Below the pieces are notes generated by a model that saw nothing but the letters and a program-made list of their open reading frames with translations, was not told where the DNA came from and searched no databases. 64,000 nt of DNA, taken from Labilibaculum sp. DW002 (lineage in GTDB: Bacteria > Bacteroidota > Bacteroidia > Bacteroidales > Marinifilaceae). Shown one piece after another: positions 1 to 10,155 of this stretch (its first letter is position 1; each line of letters opens with the position of its first letter). The stretch is from positions 992,001 through 1,056,000 of the forward strand of contig NZ_JAKJSC010000001.1 in NCBI RefSeq assembly GCF_029029525.1. Direction: 5' to 3'. A program made the translations under genes and the position numbers.

Positions 1-610
1 TTCCAGGTATGTTACTACTATCTGTTACTGGTAATATACAACGAGCCGCAACAATTCTATTGTTTGCTATAATTAAAGCACCATCATGCAAAGGAGAATT
101 TTTAAAAAAGATGGACTCTAATAAACTTGATGAGATTCGAGCCTTAAGGATTTGCCCTGTTTCTGCAAAACTAAATAAATCAGTACGTTTAGTGATTACA
201 ATTAATGCTCCCGTTTTTGTGTTAGACATGTTCTCGCAAGCTGCAACAATTGATACAACCTCTTCCTCTTTTACACCAACTTCTTCGAAAGAAAACCAAT
301 TATCTAAAGTAAATTTTTGACTGATATTATATCTGGAACCAACCAATAATAGAAAGCGTCTAACCTCTTGCTGAAACACAATTAGTAATGCAATTACCCC
401 AACGCCAATAAATTTTCCAAGAATGTTACTTAAGAGTTCCATATTCAAGGCCGTTACAAACAACCAAATCAAATAGAAAAGGAATAGTCCAACAAAAATA
501 TTGATAGCCACAGTTCCTCTTGTTAGCATGTAAACCTGATATAGCAGAAAGGCTACCAAAAGAATATCAAGTATATCAAACAGTCCAAGAGTTATAAACG
601 CTGTAGTCAT
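1..610 (-). CDS. cdaA: Diadenylate cyclase CdaA, partial (C-terminus outside window)
   Basis: Membrane-bound diadenylate cyclase making c-di-AMP from two ATP. About 203 residues are visible from an ATG at 610. The first ~80 residues form three hydrophobic segments, as in CdaA. The DisA_N/DAC domain follows from about residue 95. The catalytic DGA motif is visible in SPLHDGALII (about residues 172-181). The RHR motif should lie just beyond the window edge, which cuts the gene soon after SSNIPG. It lies 52 bp downstream of folP on the same strand, consistent with a folP-cdaA operon. The family assignment is firm; activity cannot be fully judged without the missing C-terminal part. Confidence 0.93.
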   Translation of the reverse strand, partial: MTTAFITLGLFDILDILLVAFLLYQVYMLTRGTVAINIFVGLFLFYLIWLFVTALNMELLSNILGKFIGVGVIALLIVFQQEVRRFLLLVGSRYNISQKFTLDNWFSFEEVGVKEEEVVSIVAACENMSNTKTGALIVITKRTDLFSFAETGQILKARISSSLLESIFFKNSPLHDGALIIANNRIVAARCILPVTDSSNIPG

Positions 611-662
611 TATTTTCTTTTAAATTCAGTCTTTAACAAAATTACAATTTTATTGGACATTT

Positions 663-1538
663 TTACTTTAATGATGCTTTGATCTTAGTATGCAAGCTTA
701 CACACTCAACAGCTTCTTTTACATCGTGCACACGCAGAATGTGCGCTCCACCATCCAAAGCCATCATATTTAAAGCTGTTGTTCCATTCAAGCTTGTTGT
801 AGGATCTCCTCCTAAAAACCTATAAATCATTGACTTTCTGGATAAACCAATCAACAATGGCAAATCTAAATCTTTAAATTCTGGTAGTTTGCCCAATATT
901 TCATAATTGTGATCTAATGTTTTTCCAAAGCCAAAACCAGGATCAAGAATTACATCTTTCACTCCATATTTATTCAATTTTTCAATTCTCACTCGAAAGA
1001 AATCAATCATTTCTCGCATTAAATTTTCATAAGTAGGATTGTTTTGCATGGTTTGAGGCGTTCCTTTAATATGCATCATGATGTATGGCACCTGAAGTTC
1101 AGCTATGGTAGCAAACATTTGATTATCCATCGTGCCTCCAGATATATCATTAACAATACAAGCTCCAAACTGATTCACTATCTCAGCTGCTATATCAGCT
1201 CTAAATGTATCAATTGATAATGTTGCCTCAGGAAACTCTTTACGAATACATTCAACAGCAGGAATCATTCTGGCTAATTCCTCTTTTGGTTGAACCAATA
1301 CCGCTCCTGGGCGAGTCGAATAAGCACCCAGATCAATAATATCTGCACCTTCTGATACAATTTGTTTGGCACGTTTTAAAATAGAGTCAGTATTAATATA
1401 TTGTCCTCCATCGAAAAATGAATCTGGCGTTAAATTCAAAATCCCCATAACCAAAGGCTTATCAAAATTAATTAATTTATCACCGCACTTAATGGACAGA
1501 TTATCGCTGTTAAAAGAATTAGTTTTGTAATTTTGCAT
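663..1538 (-). CDS. folP: Dihydropteroate synthase
   Basis: Condenses 6-hydroxymethyl-dihydropterin pyrophosphate with p-aminobenzoate in cytosolic folate synthesis; the target of sulfonamides. The protein is 291 aa from the ATG at 1538 (MQNYKTNSF), the usual bacterial DHPS length. A TTG two codons upstream is open but unlikely to be the start. TIM-barrel motifs are all present: MGILNLTPDSFFDGG near the N-terminus (first loop), VSIDTFR-like TLSIDTFRAD, NDISGGTMD, ILDPGFGFGKT and GLSRKSM near the C-terminus. cdaA follows on the same strand. The divergent DUF1599 gene begins about 100 bp away, so the short gap probably carries both promoters. Confidence 0.95.
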   Translation of the reverse strand: MQNYKTNSFNSDNLSIKCGDKLINFDKPLVMGILNLTPDSFFDGGQYINTDSILKRAKQIVSEGADIIDLGAYSTRPGAVLVQPKEELARMIPAVECIRKEFPEATLSIDTFRADIAAEIVNQFGACIVNDISGGTMDNQMFATIAELQVPYIMMHIKGTPQTMQNNPTYENLMREMIDFFRVRIEKLNKYGVKDVILDPGFGFGKTLDHNYEILGKLPEFKDLDLPLLIGLSRKSMIYRFLGGDPTTSLNGTTALNMMALDGGAHILRVHDVKEAVECVSLHTKIKASLK

Positions 1539-1636
1539 AATCAATTTTTTTGAACAAATTCCGCAGCAAAAGTAAAATAAAATACCATGGCTTGGCTGAA
1601 ATTCTTATTTTTGAGGAGAAATTTCTAAAACAAATT

Positions 1637-2182
1637 ATGAATAAAACAGAACAACAGTACAATACGATTATTAAGATCTGTACAGATATCTTCACTAAAA
1701 AAATGCATGATTACGGAACCGCTTGGAGAATTCTTCGTCCAAGTTCCATAACCGATCAAATATACATCAAAGCTCAACGAATCCGAAGTCTTGAAACCAA
1801 AGGCGTTAGTAAAATTGAAGATAATATTCGCGACGAATTTATCGGAATTGTGAACTATGCCATAATGGGAATAGTACAATTGGAACTAGGGCCTTCTGAA
1901 GAAGAACTTAATTCTGAGAAAGCTTTAGAACTATATCTTAAATATTTTACTGAAGCAAAAGAATTAATGGAAGCCAAAAATCATGATTACGATGAAGCTT
2001 GGCGTAGCATGCGAGTTAGTTCGTACACAGACTTAATTCTGATGAAAATTAACAGAACTAAGCAAATTGAAGATTTACAGGGAAAAACATTAATATCTGA
2101 AGGAATTGATGCCAATTACTTTGATATGATTAATTATTCTGTTTTTGGTCTTATTAAAATTGAATTCGAAAACGCTCAATAA
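1637..2182 (+). CDS. DUF1599 domain protein with internal duplication
   Basis: A 181-aa protein of the DUF1599 family (nucleotide modification associated domain 1 type). The function is not established. The reading frame is open back to 1550, but the ATG at 1637 (MNKTEQQYN) gives the family-like N-terminus, and GAGGAG lies upstream at about 1613. The sequence holds two copies of one module: KMHDYGTAWRILRPSSITD...VNYAIMGIVQLELG in the first half and KNHDYDEAWRSMRVSSYTD...INYSVFGLIKIEF in the second. HDY, AW, R and SS are kept in both, so they may form the functional site. It is followed after 13 bp by the DoxX-type gene, suggesting co-transcription with that gene and tpiA. Confidence 0.85.
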   Translation: MNKTEQQYNTIIKICTDIFTKKMHDYGTAWRILRPSSITDQIYIKAQRIRSLETKGVSKIEDNIRDEFIGIVNYAIMGIVQLELGPSEEELNSEKALELYLKYFTEAKELMEAKNHDYDEAWRSMRVSSYTDLILMKINRTKQIEDLQGKTLISEGIDANYFDMINYSVFGLIKIEFENAQ

Positions 2183-2195
2183 ATTCTAAAATATC

Positions 2196-3440
2196 ATGAA
2201 AGTGGTACAATTTATTAGTCGCCTCTTAGTTGGCCTTCTATTTATTTTCTCTGGATTTGTAAAAGCCGTTGACCCTATGGGTTCGACCTTTAAATTCTCA
2301 GATTATTTTCTAGCCTTTGGTATGGATAGTTTTACAGGAATTGCTTTTCCTCTTGCTATCCTATTATCAACTCTTGAATTTACTGTAGGAGTAGCCTTGC
2401 TATTTAATGCTCGAATAAAAATCATAGCATATTTTGCTCTTATTTTCATGTTATTTTTTACGCCACTTACGCTTGTATTGGCAATAACAAATCCTGTATC
2501 TGACTGTGGTTGCTTTGGCGATGCTCTTGTATTGACCAATTGGGAAACTTTCGGCAAGAACATTATAATTCTAGCTTTAACGTTAATTGTATTTTTCGGA
2601 AGAAAAAAAATTGAAAAACAAGAAACAAGATTAGAACAAAACCTACTTCTTGTTTTTTCTCTTATTGTCTCTATTGGCATTTCTACTTATTCTTATCGCC
2701 ATTTACCGTTAATTGATTTCCGACCTTACCATATTGGCGCTAACATTAGTGATGGAATGATAATTCCAGAAGGAGCTACTGCCGATGAATATCGAAGTCT
2801 TTTTAAATATGAAAAAGATGGTATCGTTAAAGAATTTGATGAAAGTAACTACCCTTGGCAAGATTCAACATGGAAGTTTGTAGATTCTGAGCAAATTAAA
2901 ATAAAAGAAGGATACACACCTCCTATTCATGATTTTTCAATTTCGAATGAGATCGATGGAGATATTACCAACTCTGTTCTTTTAAATGAAGATTATTCAT
3001 TTGTTTTGGTTTCGAAAGACCTTAGTAAAATCAATAAGACTTCTCATAAAAAGATAAGAGAATTATCCTATTTTGCTCTGGAAAATAACATTCAATTTAT
3101 TGGGCTTACAGCCTCTGGATTTAGTGAAAAACAAAGATTCAAAATAGAACAAGATCTACCTTTTGAATTTTATGCGACAGATGAAATTCAACTAAAAACA
3201 ATCATTCGTTCCAATCCGGGCTTAGTTCTATTGCAAAATGGAACAATTTTAAACAAATGGCATTTTAGAGATTTTCCTAAAGTAGAAGAATTAAAAGGAG
3301 ATCTTGCGGCCCACTCAATTACGAAACATCAAACACTTAATATCAATCTATTTATTATTAGTATTACATCAACTTTGCTATTGTTGCTGGTTCTTTTCAG
3401 TTGGATAAGAATCCGTTATACAGGAGCAAAAAACAGATGA
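2196..3440 (+). CDS. BT_3928-type DoxX/MauE-like membrane protein
   Basis: A 414-aa inner-membrane protein of the Bacteroidota BT_3928 family. The first ~140 residues contain four hydrophobic helices of the DoxX/MauE type, with a conserved DCGCFGD motif at residues 103-109 in the loop after the third helix. Cysteines of this motif suggest a redox role, as in MauE and vitamin-K-reductase-like proteins, but the substrate is unknown. A fifth helix (about 147-165) leads into a soluble domain (about 180-380) that may be thioredoxin-like but has no CxxC. A last helix lies near residue 385-405. The stop overlaps the ATG at 3437, a possible translational coupling to tpiA. Confidence 0.8.
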   Translation: MKVVQFISRLLVGLLFIFSGFVKAVDPMGSTFKFSDYFLAFGMDSFTGIAFPLAILLSTLEFTVGVALLFNARIKIIAYFALIFMLFFTPLTLVLAITNPVSDCGCFGDALVLTNWETFGKNIIILALTLIVFFGRKKIEKQETRLEQNLLLVFSLIVSIGISTYSYRHLPLIDFRPYHIGANISDGMIIPEGATADEYRSLFKYEKDGIVKEFDESNYPWQDSTWKFVDSEQIKIKEGYTPPIHDFSISNEIDGDITNSVLLNEDYSFVLVSKDLSKINKTSHKKIRELSYFALENNIQFIGLTASGFSEKQRFKIEQDLPFEFYATDEIQLKTIIRSNPGLVLLQNGTILNKWHFRDFPKVEELKGDLAAHSITKHQTLNINLFIISITSTLLLLLVLFSWIRIRYTGAKNR

Positions 3441-3445
3441 CAGTT

Positions 3446-4201
3446 ATGAGAAAAAAAATTGTTGCAGGAAACTGGAAAATGAACAACAACCTTCAAGAAG
3501 GTATTGTGTTGGCGGGACAAATCAATGATTTAGTTGAGAAAGCTGGGATTAATGGTGTAGATGTAGTTATTGGTACTCCTTTTATTCACCTAACTGAGGT
3601 AAACAAGATTGTTGGTGATAAAGTTGGCGTTGCAGCTCAGAACTGCGCCGATGAAAAAAGCGGAGCTTACACTGGAGAAATATCAACCTCAATGGTTGCA
3701 TCTACAGGAACTCAGTGTGTGATTCTTGGTCATTCAGAGCGTAGAAGCTATTATGGCGAAACGAGCGAGATCTTGGTTAAGAAAACTAACCTTTGTCTTG
3801 AGAATAAACTGACCCCAATTTTCTGTATTGGTGAAGTTTTAGAAGAGCGCGAGAGCGGTAAGCATTTTGACATTGTTAAATCTCAGATTGCTGATGGTTT
3901 ATTTCATCTTTCTGCTGAAGATTTTGGAAAAGTTATATTGGCATATGAGCCAGTTTGGGCTATCGGAACAGGTGTAACAGCATCTGCAGATCAAGCTCAA
4001 GAAATGCATGCCTTTATTCGTAAAACTTTGGTTGAAAAATACGGTAAAGATGTTGCTGATAATTGCTCTATCCTTTATGGTGGAAGCTGCAAACCATCTA
4101 ACGCTAAAGAGTTATTTAGTAACGAAGATGTTGACGGTGGACTAATTGGTGGAGCTTCGCTTGTTGCTGAAGACTTCATGGGGATTGTGACTGCTTTTTA
4201 G
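3446..4201 (+). CDS. tpiA: Triosephosphate isomerase
   Basis: Interconverts dihydroxyacetone phosphate and glyceraldehyde-3-phosphate in glycolysis. Starting at [13 protein letters not shown] it is 251 aa, the normal TIM length. An alternative ATG at 3437 (MTVMRKK) overlaps the stop of the upstream gene as ATGA and has AGGAG 10 nt before it, so it may be the true start and couple translation. Catalytic residues are visible: Lys in GNWKMN, His in ILGHSERR, and Glu in [12 protein letters not shown]. The phosphate loop ILYGGSCKP and the C-terminal GGLIGGASL are also present. A strong terminator follows at 4221-4252. Confidence 0.97.
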   Translation: MRKKIVAGNWKMNNNLQEGIVLAGQINDLVEKAGINGVDVVIGTPFIHLTEVNKIVGDKVGVAAQNCADEKSGAYTGEISTSMVASTGTQCVILGHSERRSYYGETSEILVKKTNLCLENKLTPIFCIGEVLEERESGKHFDIVKSQIADGLFHLSAEDFGKVILAYEPVWAIGTGVTASADQAQEMHAFIRKTLVEKYGKDVADNCSILYGGSCKPSNAKELFSNEDVDGGLIGGASLVAEDFMGIVTAF

Positions 4202-4220
4202 TAATGTAAATACCTTATAA

Positions 4221-4252
4221 AAAAGCCGGTACGATTGTATCGGCTTTTGTTT
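4221..4252 (+). terminator. Rho-independent terminator after tpiA
   Basis: The inverted repeat AAAAGCCGGTAC / GTATCGGCTTTT (one G-T pair, loop GATT) is followed by a T-rich tail. It ends the DUF1599-DoxX-tpiA transcript and separates it from prmA. Confidence 0.85.
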
Positions 4253-4302
4253 TTCGAAGTAGATTAATATAACTTACAATACAATCAACTAATATCAACA
4301 CA

Positions 4303-5145
4303 ATGGATTACATTGAATTGAAGTGCCAAATTCAACCATTTACGGAAGAAATAGCAGAGATCTTAATTGCTGAACTTGGAGAATTAGAATATGAAAGTTT
4401 TACTCAAAGTGATGATGCAGTAGAAGCATACATACAAGTTCCGTTATTTGATATGGAAGCGGTAAAACAAATTAGCTTAAACCATCTATCCAATGCTCCA
4501 TTTACCCTAAGCTATTCGCACAAAACAATCGAATCACAAGATTGGAATGCTGTGTGGGAATCCAATTTTAACCCTGTTATTATTGCTGACCAAGTTGTTA
4601 TTAGAGCCTCTTTTCATACTGATACTCCTAAGGTTCCTCACGACATCGTAATTGATCCAAAAATGTCATTTGGAACTGGGCATCATTCTACCACTTCATT
4701 AATGGTACAGTCCATTCTTGAAACTGATTTAACGGATAAAACAGTATTGGATATGGGCTGTGGCACTAGTTTATTAGCCATTTTAGCTTCACAAAGAAAT
4801 GCTGCTAAGGTTGATGCGATTGACATTGACGAATGGCCCTACAAAAACTCTCTAGAAAACATTAAAAATAACGGAGCTAATAATGTTTCTGTTTTTCTGG
4901 GTGATGCTGCACTACTTGAAGGAAAGAAATACGACATAGTCCTTGCTAACATCAACAGAAATATCCTTTTAAACGACATGAAGCGTTACGTTGCTTGCCT
5001 ACCAAAAGATGGCCAACTAATTATGAGTGGTTTCTACACAGAAGACTTATCGTACATTCAAGATGAAGCAAAAAAGAACAACTTAAAATACATAAGCCAT
5101 AAAGTTGATTTGAACTGGGTAGCCGTTCGTTTCATAAAACAATAA
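4303..5145 (+). CDS. prmA: Ribosomal protein L11 methyltransferase
   Basis: SAM-dependent methyltransferase that trimethylates ribosomal protein L11. It is 280 aa, close to the family length. The N-terminal L11-recognition domain covers about residues 1-95. The Rossmann-fold domain contains the PrmA hallmark SFGTGHHSTT, the SAM motif VLDMGCGTSLLAIL (glycines followed by a Ser), the acidic residue in VDAIDIDEW and the catalytic-loop LANINRNIL. It stands alone between two terminators (4221-4252 and 5157-5204), so it is probably monocistronic. Confidence 0.93.
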   Translation: MDYIELKCQIQPFTEEIAEILIAELGELEYESFTQSDDAVEAYIQVPLFDMEAVKQISLNHLSNAPFTLSYSHKTIESQDWNAVWESNFNPVIIADQVVIRASFHTDTPKVPHDIVIDPKMSFGTGHHSTTSLMVQSILETDLTDKTVLDMGCGTSLLAILASQRNAAKVDAIDIDEWPYKNSLENIKNNGANNVSVFLGDAALLEGKKYDIVLANINRNILLNDMKRYVACLPKDGQLIMSGFYTEDLSYIQDEAKKNNLKYISHKVDLNWVAVRFIKQ

Positions 5146-5156
5146 ACTCATTTATT

Positions 5157-5204
5157 TGCCGGTAGCTGTGAATCCTGATCTCTAGGATACAGAACCGGCA
5201 TTTT
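5157..5204 (+). terminator. Bipartite terminator hairpin after prmA
   Basis: Outer arms TGCCGGT (5157-5163) and ACCGGCA (5194-5200) enclose an inner ATCCT/AGGAT pair, and TTTT follows. It fits a Rho-independent terminator with an internal bulge. Confidence 0.75.
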
Positions 5205-5274
5205 ACTTTCCATATTCCCTCAAATTTGTTAAATTGCCTTAGCAAATTTATCTATACCCGAAAATTCATTTACA

Positions 5275-8200
5275 ATGAATAAGCTACTCCTATTTCTTGT
5301 TCTTCTTATAGTAACAAGCATATTGCCAAATACAATCACTGCTCAAAGCTTGAAGTCATTCCCTCATGATTCTCTTGAATTTCAGAATGAATTTCTAAAA
5401 TTTATGGACCATCCAACCAAAAAAAAAGAGAGCAAAGAATTTAAAGAGCAATTTCCTGGTTTTTGGCTATCCCCAGAAATGACGGCAACTGAAAGGCAAA
5501 ACATCTACAAAATATGCGATTTATTCTTACTTAAAAAAGCTAGGTCATTCCCAGATTTTTACAATTATTTTAAAAGCTTAATGCTTTTTCAGAAGCAAAA
5601 CAGGGATAAAAAAGAATATGAGAATTGGGAACAAGGCTTATTGGGGCAAATAAAAAACAAAAAAAATAAACTAAGTGCCACTAAGGACTTCCTTGTTCAA
5701 ACACAAAAATTATTACAGGATACGATTATCCACGAGTCTTACACCACAAAATGGAAAGCAAAGAACGCTAAATTCAAATTCCAATTTGATCAACAACTCA
5801 TGATAAAATTTGATCAGGCAGACCTTTATTGCTTTGCCCAACGGGATAGTTCGTGCATATACAATACAAGTGGAACCTACTTGCCTTTTGAAAAAAAATG
5901 GATTGGTAATAAAGGTAAAATAACTTGGGAAAGAGCTGGAAAGGAAGCATCAGAAGAATATGCAACTTTTGATTCCTACACAATCAATACAAAAAAATCA
6001 ACTTTTGAAGTTGATACTGCAAGCTATTACAACTCCACTCTTTTTCAAAATCAAATTAAAGGGAAAGTGTCAGAGAAGATGAATTCTGTAAAGAACCCTG
6101 AAAAAGCAATTTATCCACGCTTTGAGTCTTTCGAAAAAGAAATAATAATTGAAAAATTGTTCGAAAACTTAGATTACAAAGGAGGTATTGCCATTCACGG
6201 AGCAAAATTTCTTGGAAAAGGAAGTTCCGAAATTCCTTCAGTGATTGAACTCTCACGTCATGACACCTTATTTCTTCGAGCCACTTCTGAGCATTTTGCC
6301 TTTCAGAACGATCGTATCGTAGGTAAGGATACCGAAATTGAAATACTCATTGACACCTGTCAAATTTATCATCCAGGATTACTATTCAAATACTTCACGA
6401 ATAAGAAAGAAGTAAATCTAATTCGAGATGGAGAGGGAATTGCTTTAAGTCCATATTTTAACACATACCACAATTTAATTATGGATTTTGGAATGTTAAT
6501 TTGGAATATGGATGAGAACTTGATGCATTTCAGCAGTATGAAAGGCGCAACGAAACGACAGGCTCGATTCGAATCTATGAATTTTTTCAGTATCAATCGA
6601 TTTATGAAAATTCAAGGAATGGATCAAGTAAATCCATTAGTTCTTCTGAAAAAGTATGCTGAATATTCTTATGTGGAGACCTTTACCGCTATGGAATATG
6701 CCAACTATATTAAGAAACCTGTTAATCAGGTACGACAACAATTATTGGGTTTATCTTTCCAAGGATTTGTAAGTTACAATCGAAATACTGACGAGGTCAC
6801 TCTTAATCAACGCTTAACAGATTACATAAAATCGGGAATGGGATTGCAAGATTACGATGTAATACGATTCTCAACTCAAACTGAGAATAATGAAGATGAT
6901 GCCACTCTAAGAATGGGTAACTACAACTTGGATATTAATGGGGTTAAACACATTGCAGTTAGCGATTCTCAAAACGTGGTGATTTTTCCAAAACATAAAA
7001 AAATCACCCTTAAAAAGAACAGAGATTTTCAATTTGATGGGAAAATAATGGCAGGATTGCTAGATATGTATGGATCAGATTTCTATTTCTCGTATGAAAA
7101 TTTTAAAATCGACCTTGATCTTATCGATTCCCTTCAAATTAATATTGTAAATGATACCTTATCCAAATATGGTAAAAGATACACGAGCCAGTTAGGTAGT
7201 GTTATTGAAAAAATATCTGGTGACTTATTAATTGATGATCCAAACAATAAATCAGGTCGTAAGAACTTCGATGAATACCCAATTTTTAATAGTTCCGACT
7301 CATCATATGTTTATTACGACAGCAAAAATATACAAGACGGAGTCTATAAAAAAGAAGAATTTTATTTTAAGGTTGATCCTTACACCATCAACAATATAAA
7401 TGATTTTGAAAAGGAAGACATTACTTTAAATGGAACATTCGTATCAGATAGTATCTTCCCAAACTTTAAAGAGACGCTAAGCATCAACGACGATAATTCA
7501 CTTGGCTTTTATCATGCAACACCAAACACTGGACTACCTGTTTATGGAAAAGGTGTGTTTACAGATACCATTCACCTATCGAATGCAGGTTTGAAAGGAA
7601 ACGGTAGCCTAAACTATCTTACCTCGATAACCAAATCGAAGGAATTTGTGTTTAGGCCAGAAATAATGACTACAAAAGCTGAGAGTTTTGAGTTAAAAGA
7701 ACTTGCCTCACACATGAACAATCCAGAGGTAAATGGGGTGGAAATTTTTGCAGAATGGTATCCTTACAAAGAAGAACTTTACGTAAAAAGTACTGCATTA
7801 CCTCTTGACATGTATAGAAAATTGGCATCACTTGCGGGTACCTTAAAAATTACACCAACAGAAATTACTGGTGTAGGAAATATGGAATTGGTAAATGCAG
7901 AGTTGAACTCGGAATATTTTACCTATACGCCTAAAACGATTGTTGCAGATACGGCAAGTTTTAAAATTAGAAATGCAGAAACAGAAGGTTATGCATTTGA
8001 AAGTAATGATGTAAGAGCATACATTGACTTTAATACACGTACTGGAAAATTTGAGAGTACCAAAGAAGGTAATTTGAGTAGATTCCCTACCAATCGATAC
8101 ATGTGTTATATCAATAACTTTGGATGGGAAATTGATGCCCAACAACTTGTTTTTGGTAAAGAAGATGAAAGTATGTTAGCCAATTTATGGGAGCAAGATA

Positions 8201-9747
8201 ATATGGAGTCTTTGCCAGAGCTTGCTTACAATGAATTCATTTCTACAAGCATGAAGCAGGATTCTTTAAGTTTCCTAACACCTTTTGCTCGTTACAGTGC
8301 AATAGATCATAGTATAAAAGCCAAATTTGTTTCAAAAATTGATGTTGCAGATGCAAGAATTTATCCTGATAAGGGAGATGTCAACATCGAGAATGAAGGT
8401 ATTATGCAAACACTCCGGAATTCTACGGTAAGTGCTGATACGATTAACGACTTTCATAAAATATTTAATGCAACGATTAATGTACATGGCAAGAATTCCT
8501 ATTCAGGATCTGGAAATTACACATTCATCGATGCACAGGAAAAAGAACAAGAACTATTTTTTGATGTAATTGATGTGGACAGTTTAGGACAAACAATTGC
8601 AATGGGAAATTTATTGGAAGATGACTCTTTTACCTTAAGTCCAGACTTTGATTACAAAGGAAAGGTTAGATTAGAAGCAAAAGAAAAATCACTATTCTTT
8701 AATGGTCAGACGAAGATTCATAACCAATGCGAAACAATTGGTGATAACTGGCTTGATTTCTCTTCTAAAATTGATCCAAAAGACATTTACATTCCAGTTG
8801 ATTTGTATGTAACAGATGATGAGAGTTTGAAGCTATACAATAGTTTTTTCCTAACCAATGACTCCATTCACATCTACTCCTCCTTTCTATCTAGACGTAT
8901 TTTTTATACTGATAATGTCCTATTAGAGGCCAAAGGATTTTTGACATTCAACTCTAAATTGCAAGCCTATCAAATTGGTAGTAAAGATAAATTACAGGAT
9001 ATAGATGCAACAGGTAATCTGCTTACTTTTTACCAGAACAATTGCAACATGAGCGGTCAAGGCTCAATTGAATTAGGTGCTGAACTAGGACAAATAAAGC
9101 AAATTTCGGCAGGAAAAATAGAACACGACTTAACAAGTGACATTGTAACTTTAGATCTTATTTATGGTATTGATTTCTTTATGAATGAGCAGGCCATGAA
9201 GATTATGGAGAACAGCTTTTCACAAGCCAATTTAAAATACAATAGGCTTAATGCTGAGACCTATACCCGCAAATTGGCTGAAATAATGGGCCGAAAAAGA
9301 GCCGAATTGGCAATGAAAGAGGTAGATGCAAATGGAATATTTAAAACGCTTCCTCACGAACTGGCTCATTCGCTTTACTTCAACAATCTCGATTTTATTT
9401 GGGACAAAGAAAGAAAGGCATACCAATCGATAGGTGAAATTGGACTTGGAAACATTAACGATAAACAAATCAACAAAAGTGTAAAAGGGAAAATAGAACT
9501 TGATAAAAAGCGTAGCGGCAACCGTTTAAGCATTTATCTTGAAATTGATAAATCAACTTGGTTCTTCTTCCAATATCATCATGGAGTAATGTTTGTTTTA
9601 ACTTCAAATGAAGAGTTCAATAATATTTTACATGAAATGAAAGAGGATAAACGAGAGTTTAAAGATCCACTAAAAAAGAATCCTTACTCCTATATTCTTG
9701 CCCCCCGATCGATGAAAACTAAATTTAAGAAACGATTTAATTTATAA
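5275..9747 (+). CDS. Giant secreted protein of unknown function
   Basis: A 1490-aa protein with a clear Sec signal peptide (MNKLLLFLVLLIVTSILPN, cleavage probably after TITA). I recognise no named family. Most of the mature chain alternates polar and hydrophobic residues with many Asp/Asn/Ser turns, suggesting a long series of beta-strands. No membrane helix is seen after the signal peptide. About residues 480-520 resemble a winged helix (QVRQQLLGLSFQG... followed by a wing-like NTDEVTLNQ). HELAH near residue 1361 matches HExxH, but no partner ligand is evident. The gene is single, flanked by terminators on both sides. It could be a large periplasmic scaffold or envelope-biogenesis protein; that is only a guess. 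Confidence 0.75.
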   Translation: MNKLLLFLVLLIVTSILPNTITAQSLKSFPHDSLEFQNEFLKFMDHPTKKKESKEFKEQFPGFWLSPEMTATERQNIYKICDLFLLKKARSFPDFYNYFKSLMLFQKQNRDKKEYENWEQGLLGQIKNKKNKLSATKDFLVQTQKLLQDTIIHESYTTKWKAKNAKFKFQFDQQLMIKFDQADLYCFAQRDSSCIYNTSGTYLPFEKKWIGNKGKITWERAGKEASEEYATFDSYTINTKKSTFEVDTASYYNSTLFQNQIKGKVSEKMNSVKNPEKAIYPRFESFEKEIIIEKLFENLDYKGGIAIHGAKFLGKGSSEIPSVIELSRHDTLFLRATSEHFAFQNDRIVGKDTEIEILIDTCQIYHPGLLFKYFTNKKEVNLIRDGEGIALSPYFNTYHNLIMDFGMLIWNMDENLMHFSSMKGATKRQARFESMNFFSINRFMKIQGMDQVNPLVLLKKYAEYSYVETFTAMEYANYIKKPVNQVRQQLLGLSFQGFVSYNRNTDEVTLNQRLTDYIKSGMGLQDYDVIRFSTQTENNEDDATLRMGNYNLDINGVKHIAVSDSQNVVIFPKHKKITLKKNRDFQFDGKIMAGLLDMYGSDFYFSYENFKIDLDLIDSLQINIVNDTLSKYGKRYTSQLGSVIEKISGDLLIDDPNNKSGRKNFDEYPIFNSSDSSYVYYDSKNIQDGVYKKEEFYFKVDPYTINNINDFEKEDITLNGTFVSDSIFPNFKETLSINDDNSLGFYHATPNTGLPVYGKGVFTDTIHLSNAGLKGNGSLNYLTSITKSKEFVFRPEIMTTKAESFELKELASHMNNPEVNGVEIFAEWYPYKEELYVKSTALPLDMYRKLASLAGTLKITPTEITGVGNMELVNAELNSEYFTYTPKTIVADTASFKIRNAETEGYAFESNDVRAYIDFNTRTGKFESTKEGNLSRFPTNRYMCYINNFGWEIDAQQLVFGKEDESMLANLWEQDNMESLPELAYNEFISTSMKQDSLSFLTPFARYSAIDHSIKAKFVSKIDVADARIYPDKGDVNIENEGIMQTLRNSTVSADTINDFHKIFNATINVHGKNSYSGSGNYTFIDAQEKEQELFFDVIDVDSLGQTIAMGNLLEDDSFTLSPDFDYKGKVRLEAKEKSLFFNGQTKIHNQCETIGDNWLDFSSKIDPKDIYIPVDLYVTDDESLKLYNSFFLTNDSIHIYSSFLSRRIFYTDNVLLEAKGFLTFNSKLQAYQIGSKDKLQDIDATGNLLTFYQNNCNMSGQGSIELGAELGQIKQISAGKIEHDLTSDIVTLDLIYGIDFFMNEQAMKIMENSFSQANLKYNRLNAETYTRKLAEIMGRKRAELAMKEVDANGIFKTLPHELAHSLYFNNLDFIWDKERKAYQSIGEIGLGNINDKQINKSVKGKIELDKKRSGNRLSIYLEIDKSTWFFFQYHHGVMFVLTSNEEFNNILHEMKEDKREFKDPLKKNPYSYILAPRSMKTKFKKRFNL

Positions 9748-9760
9748 ATGCATTTCATAA

Positions 9761-9792
9761 CAAAGCCACAAACTATTAAGTTCGTGGCTTTG
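9761..9792 (+). terminator. Terminator between giant gene and ywbE
   Basis: CAAAGCCAC / GTGGCTTTG inverted repeat with a 14-nt interior that can add AAC/GTT pairs. It lies between convergent genes. The T-tail is weak. Confidence 0.6.
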
Positions 9793-9832
9793 TTGCATCA
9801 ACTGTAAAATCAGCTGTTTAATTTTATGATTT

Positions 9833-10030
9833 CTACTCTACAATCTCTTGTACACGGCCTACTTGCCCGTCTTCTAATCGTACTTTAATACCATGTGGAT
9901 GAATCGACGAATTCGTTAATAAATCTTTTACAACGCCTTCTGTTAACTTTCCACTTCGCTGGTCGGCCTTTAAAACAATTTTAACCGTAACACCTGGCTT
10001 GATATTCTCTCTTCTTGTTCCTTCGTTCAT
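9833..10030 (-). CDS. ywbE: YwbE family protein
   Basis: A 65-aa protein matching YwbE, a small conserved family of unknown function. From MNEGTRRENIKPG the sequence covers the whole family: KIVLKADQRSGKLTEG, LTNSSIHPHGIKVRL and DGQVGRVQEI. An in-frame ATG at 10060 (MKIALSKNIE) would add ten residues, and the frame is open further upstream. The shorter form is chosen because it has the usual YwbE length. It is convergent with the giant secreted protein and divergent from galM. Confidence 0.85.
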   Translation of the reverse strand: MNEGTRRENIKPGVTVKIVLKADQRSGKLTEGVVKDLLTNSSIHPHGIKVRLEDGQVGRVQEIVE

Positions 10031-10155
10031 TTCTATATTTTTAGATAATGCTATTTTCATTTGATCTCTTCTATGTAAAAGTAAAGCCTTTTTGCGGATT
10101 ATCATATTATCGATAAGATAATTCAAATTTAGTGCTTAGCTCCCTATTCGCTTGG

